Shown here: one piece after another, positions 59,556 to 64,000 of the stretch
Numbering within the stretch: position 1 is the stretch's first letter
Layout of the letters: each line of letters opens with the position of its first letter
Origin: Mangifera indica
Taxonomy: Eukaryota > Streptophyta > Magnoliopsida > Sapindales > Anacardiaceae
Assembly: GCF_011075055.1 (NCBI RefSeq)
Contig: NC_058144.1
Location: 10,382,138-10,446,137, forward strand
Length of the DNA stretch: 64,000 nucleotides
Reading direction: 5' to 3'
Translations under genes and position numbers: made by a program
Notes under the pieces: generated by a model
What the model saw: the letters and a program-made list of their open reading frames with translations, nothing else
Database searches by the model: none
What the model was told of the DNA's origin: nothing

Positions 59556-62489
59556 ATGGCTTTCATCAAGTTTCTCCTTTTGATGCCGCTCCTCTTTATG
59601 CTTCTAGCTTTCATCAGGTCTCTCTTCTTGTCGTCTCTGCATCATTTCATACGCAAAGACTTCCATGAGATTGTCTCCCGAATGACTCTCCTAGATAAAT
59701 TTCTCTTCCTTGTAATATATCCCTCCAATTTCAATATTTAAAATTTTAAGTTATTATTACTGTAATTTCCATCTCAAATTGACATTCTTACTATTAAATA
59801 TTATTGTCGTACAGATTGTGCATTCCATTGATAAGCGGGGAATGTGGCATCGTTTACCAGTGTTCTTAGGCCTATTTTATCTTGAACTACGTCGACACCT
59901 CAACCAGCGCTATAACTTGTTCCACGTCGGTAAAACTCCAATCGGTGATACGTTCCGTCCTGAGGATTTTCCTTACAGGACGGAAGATGGAGAATATAAT
60001 GATCCCATGAATGCAATAACCGGCAGCCAAGGAACTTTCTTTGGCAGGAATATTCTCCCCGTTGATCAGGAAAAAGAGGTGATATTTCTTTATTCTCTCA
60101 TAGTCGTTATTTATTTCTAGCGGAAATCAAAGTAGTGGTATTGTAAACAAGTCAACATGATAGCATAATTAGATTAACTTGATTTTAATGATCACAACAT
60201 TGTTCAGCTACTTAAACCAGATCCAATGGTGGTCGCCACGAAACTTCTAGCAAGAAGAAGTTTCGTCGACCCAGGAAAGCAGTTCAACATGATAGCAACT
60301 TCTTGGATCCAGTTTATGATACATGATTGGATTGACCACATGGAGGATACCAATCAGGTAATTATTTTGTATGTTTTGCAGGATATAATGCAAGCTTCCA
60401 TTTAGAAATATATTGACGATTAATTATTTCACTGGCAAAAATAACATTATATTGCAGATGGAGCTGAAAGCACCCGCTGAAATTGCGAGTCAATGCCCTC
60501 TTAAAACTTTCAAGTTCTACAAGACAAAGGAAGAACTAACCGAATCTGATTCTGAAATCAAAAGAGGTCATATAAATATTCGAACACCTTGGTGGTAAGA
60601 GATTAATTCATAAATTAATGAACCAAGCATCTCTAAAGCTTCTTAAGCTAATTACAATATTGAATTGGCCTAAAATAATTAAATACGATATAAAAATTAT
60701 TCATGGTGAACTTGAAGGGATGGAAGTTCTATATACGGAAACAACGCAGAGGGATTGAAAAGAGTGAGGACTTACAAAGACGGGAAGCTTAAAATATCAG
60801 AAGATGGTCTTCTTCTTCACGACGATAATGGAATTTCTGTGACAGGAGATGTTCGCAATAGCTGGGCAGGTGTCTCAACATTGCAGGCTCTATTCGTTAA
60901 AGAACACAATGCAGTTTGTGACGCCCTCAAGGTATGAATTTTACATGCATGCAGAAATATACTTATTTATTAATTTAATTAATTAATTTATATTTTTCGT
61001 GGATATTTTCAGAAAGAATATCCTCATTTTGACGATAAAGAGCTTTATCGCCATGCTAGGCTAGTAACTTCGGCTGTAATTGCAAAGATCCATACAATTG
61101 ATTGGACAGTGGAGCTCCTCAAAACTAATACTCTACTTGCCGGGATGCGAGCAAACTGGTAGCTAGCTAGATATATAATTAACAATTCTTTGCATTCATT
61201 TGTGATCAAGATGCATATATGATTCAGTTTGATGGCTATAATTAATTGTTTTGATGTATTAATTTCAGGTATGGATTATTGGGGAAGAAATTTAAGGACA
61301 AATTTGGACATGTTGGGGGATCCATATTAAGTGGATTGGTTGGCTTAAAGAAGCCTCAATATCACGGTGTTCCATATTCATTGACGGAGGAGTTTGTCAG
61401 CGTCTATCGCCTCCACTCTCTTCTACCAGATGAATTTGAAGTCAGGGATCTCAAGGCTGAACCAGTAGCAAACAAGTGTCTACCCGTGATTTTAAAGTAA
61501 ATCATTCTGCCATCTAGGCTTCTATGTCTTTTTTTTTTTCAATTGTTCGTTAATATTATTATTTTTACTTTTACCAATACAATTTTTTGTGGCTTGACTA
61601 AAATAAAAGGATACCAATGGCAAATATGGTTGGGCTTAAGGGAGAAACATTTTTATCAGGAATTGGATTCGAAAAGCAAATTGTTTCAATGGGTCACCAA
61701 GCTTCTGGCGCCTTAGAGCTTTGGAACTATCCCGTGTGGATGAGGGACCTTATAGTACAAAATGTGGACGGCAAAGACAGGGTTGATCACGTGGACATGA
61801 TAGCTCTTGAAGGTGAAATTATCATATCACCGCTTTTACCTCATCGTTTGACTGTGTATGTGCAATTTGGAGTGGAGCTGACTATTGAGTTGGTGTATAA
61901 TTGCAGTTTACAGGGACAGGGAGAGAAAAGTTGCGAGGTACAATCAATTCCGCAGAGCCTTATTATTGCTTCCCATCTCCAAATGGGAAGATCTAACAGA
62001 TGATCAGGAAAAGGTTCAAGTTCTCCGTGAAGTTTATGGCGATGATGTTGAAGAGCTTGATCTGCTAGTAGGCCTCATGGCCGAGAAAAAGATCAAGGGT
62101 TTCGCCATTAGTGAGACTGCATTCGTAATTTTCCTGGTGATGGCTTCCAGGTTAAAAAAAAGAAACTTGTGAATTTCCTCAAAGTTCTAATCACACGTCT
62201 TTGTGTAATATATAAAGTTAGTTCCTTATGAGATTTCATTTGGATTATGGTTTTGTCTTGTAGGAGACTTGAAGCTGACAGATTTTTTACAAGCTATTTC
62301 AATGAAAAAACATATACTGCGAAAGGATTGCAATGGGTGAATAACACAGAGAGCCTTAAAGATGTATTAGACCGCCATTATCCGGAAATTACAAAGAAAT
62401 GGATGAACTCAACAAGCGCATTTTCTGTTTGGGACTCACCACCAAATGCCCACAATCCTATCCCTCTCTACCTTCGTATGCCATATTGA
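59556..62489 (+). CDS. DOX1: Fatty-acid alpha-dioxygenase, copy B (DOX1 type, intact)
   Basis: This is an intact heme alpha-dioxygenase gene; it starts plant alpha-oxidation of fatty acids, giving 2(R)-hydroperoxides. Exons are 59556-59711, 59815-60078, 60208-60357, 60458-60594, 60718-60931, 61013-61158, 61269-61496, 61610-61812, 61907-62150 and 62264-62489 (TGA), coding for 655 residues; all phases and GT-AG sites hold. Distal His179 (WIQFMIHDWIDH), radical Tyr402 and proximal His405 (VSVYRLH) are present, as are the conserved ISKWEDLTDD, GLMAEKKIKGFAISETAF and C-terminal SAFSVWDSPP motifs. The family's RTPWWDGS and NSWAGVSTLQALFVKEHN are also seen. The N-terminal 30 residues are hydrophobic (FIKFLLLMPLLFMLLAFI), suggesting membrane association. 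The exon lengths match copy A except for one codon less in exon 1 and one more in exon 10. The gene lies within the duplicated segment and keeps the last donor (CCAG|GTTAAA) that copy A lost. Confidence 0.95.
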
Positions 62490-62895
62490 AACTTTATGTT
62501 TATGCTCAATTGATGAATAATTGTTTTGTTCAACAAAACGGGTGTTTGTTAGGTGTGTTTTTTGTCTTTGAAGTGCATCTCCTGAGAGATATTTGTCGTC
62601 GTTTTGAGTTATGCTACAGGAATAAATTTGATTTTTAGAATGTATGTTGTCTACGTTGAAACGTATTTAATAAAAAATAAGAAGAACATTACATTATGAA
62701 AAACAATTTATATCAATAGTTTATACATGTAACACATGGCCTTAATTAATATATCACGGTAGCCTGAAAATGATAATCCAAGTATTTGATCCTCCATACA
62801 TTAAGGTAAATCTAAGGAGATTGAATTTGCTGAAAAGTTTCCTAATTGTACTAACATTAATTAAGTTTTAATTTTGTAAAACTAGGTTTTATACC
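62490..62895. other. 3' flank of DOX copy B
   Basis: Noncoding. It matches the copy A 3' flank up to about 62880, then the fold-back element begins. Confidence 0.55.
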
Positions 62896-63999
62896 GGGAT
62901 ATTGATTAAAATAAGCACCAATTTTTCCACCTGAACTTTTTAAAGTAAACTTACATTAATTTTACTTTTTTAAGCAAATTTAAATTTGTTTCCAATAATA
63001 TCCTTATCGGCTAATTTCATCACCTTCTCGGTTATTTACATTAAAATATTTTTTTCTAATAACGTATGAGCATTCTTCATTTGTTAGGTTATGAGTTGAA
63101 GATTCAAAAACTTATTCAAAATGATCAAATTTTGTTATAATATAAATTGAAACGAAAAAATTAACATAAGTGCGAAGAAGGGTGCGTGAGGGTGTGCACA
63201 GGTGCGTAAAATGCGTAGAGTGCATAAATGATGCGTAAAAGATGCGTAGGGTGCGTATAATGCGTAAAAGGTGTGTAAAACTCATTATATATATATATAT
63301 ATATATGCACACCCTCTTCGCACCACTGTATTATATATATTTATATATAATAATATAATATAATATTTAAAAAATATAATAAATATATATAACAATATAA
63401 TATATATTTAAAAATAATAATAATTATTATTTATATATATTATATTAAATATTATAATATAATATTATAATATTATATAATATAATATAATATTAAATAT
63501 TATATTATATTGTATAACTCGCGCATCTTATGCACCTTTTAACTCATTTTACTCACCCTACGCACTTTTTATGCACTATTTATGCACCTTACGCACCCTT
63601 TATGCACCCTTTATGCACCTTACGCATCTTTTACGTACCTTACGCACCCTTTACGCACTGTATGCACCACTCGTTCACTCTCATCATTCTCTTCGCTTAT
63701 GCTCATATTTTTGTTCCTATTTGTATTTGAATAAAAATTTGTCAGTTTTCAAATATGTTTTAAATCCTTGAAATATGACTTATTGAATCTTCAAATCAGA
63801 ACTTATCAAATTTTTGAAAAAAACTATATCAGATTTAACGTAATTAACTGAGAGTGACGTAAATAGTTAAGAATAACGTAATTAGCCGAGAGGATATTCT
63901 TGAAATTAAAATTAAATTTGCTTATAAAAGTAAAACCACTGTACGTTTGACTAAAAAAGTTTAGATAGAAAAATTATTGTCGATTTTAATTAATATCCC
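62896..63999. mobile_element. 1.1-kb fold-back element with long inverted repeats
   Basis: It starts GGGATATTGATTAAAAT. The complement of the window's last bases reads GGGATATTAATTAAAAT. Inverted similarity continues inward for roughly 400 bases: TTTAAGCAAATTTAAAT versus TATAAGCAAATTTAATT, ATATCCTTATCGGCTAATT versus ATATCCTCTCGGCTAATT, and ACATAAGTGCGAAGA versus GCATAAGCGAAGAG. The inner arms hold degenerate GTGCGTAAAAG units (63180-63270) and their complement TTACGCACC (63520-63670), around an AT-rich core. No coding capacity is seen. The right end falls one base before the window end, so the target duplication cannot be read. Confidence 0.8.
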
Positions 64000-64000
64000 T

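Overview
This is a plant nuclear window, almost certainly from a eudicot. It has AT-rich GT-AG introns, long AT-rich intergenic DNA and many decayed plant transposons, and it encodes a plant-type XPG/UVH3 nuclease, three WAT1/UMAMIT transporters, a DEG9-type protease and two fatty-acid alpha-dioxygenases. Gene models were built by joining exons by eye at GT-AG boundaries. Reading phase was checked at every junction of every intact model; the only failing junction is the last donor of the first alpha-dioxygenase. The species cannot be named from the sequence alone.

Layout. 1-4463 (+) is the 3' part of a UVH3/XPG gene, cut by the window edge. 5.0-7.5 kb holds a broken WAT1 fragment joined to a second copy of the XPG 3' UTR, the footprint of a tandem duplication, now interrupted by two MULE-like elements. 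7576-9577, 16353-20106 and 23625-25512 (+) are three seven-exon WAT1-related genes; a small exon relic lies at 20.89 kb. 9.6-16.2 kb is a nest of one non-autonomous Mutator-like family (termini GGCCAAA..., 9-bp target duplications). It includes a 1.84-kb fold-back compound of two inverted copies. 26786-31081 (-) is a nine-exon DEG9-type protease gene.

31.6-35.0 kb holds inverted hAT transposase relics with a 1.3-kb MULE-like insertion. 35387-38307 and 59556-62489 (+) are two ten-exon alpha-dioxygenase genes (DOX1 type, 655 codons each if fully spliced). They lie in a segmental duplication offset by about 24.2 kb that also carries the upstream hAT relic. The first copy has lost the G that forms the last-intron donor; the second is intact. 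Between them (38.7-56.6 kb) lie copia gag and pol relics, LTR-like blocks, a 46-bp minisatellite, a palindrome-bearing repeat of about 195 bp, and an orphan copy of sequence found upstream of the second DOX gene. The window ends with a 1.1-kb fold-back element whose outer end falls one base before the last position.

Function. There is no operon logic here. The genes are independent: DNA repair, solute or auxin/amino-acid export, nuclear proteolysis, and oxylipin formation. The notable features are structural: local duplication (XPG UTR plus WAT1; DOX plus hAT), gene decay after duplication, and repeated insertion by fold-back DNA transposons that can be dated relative to one another through empty sites. 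I did not find a wholly new gene system; the most distinctive material is the fold-back MULE-like family and the DOX duplication with its splice-site lesion.
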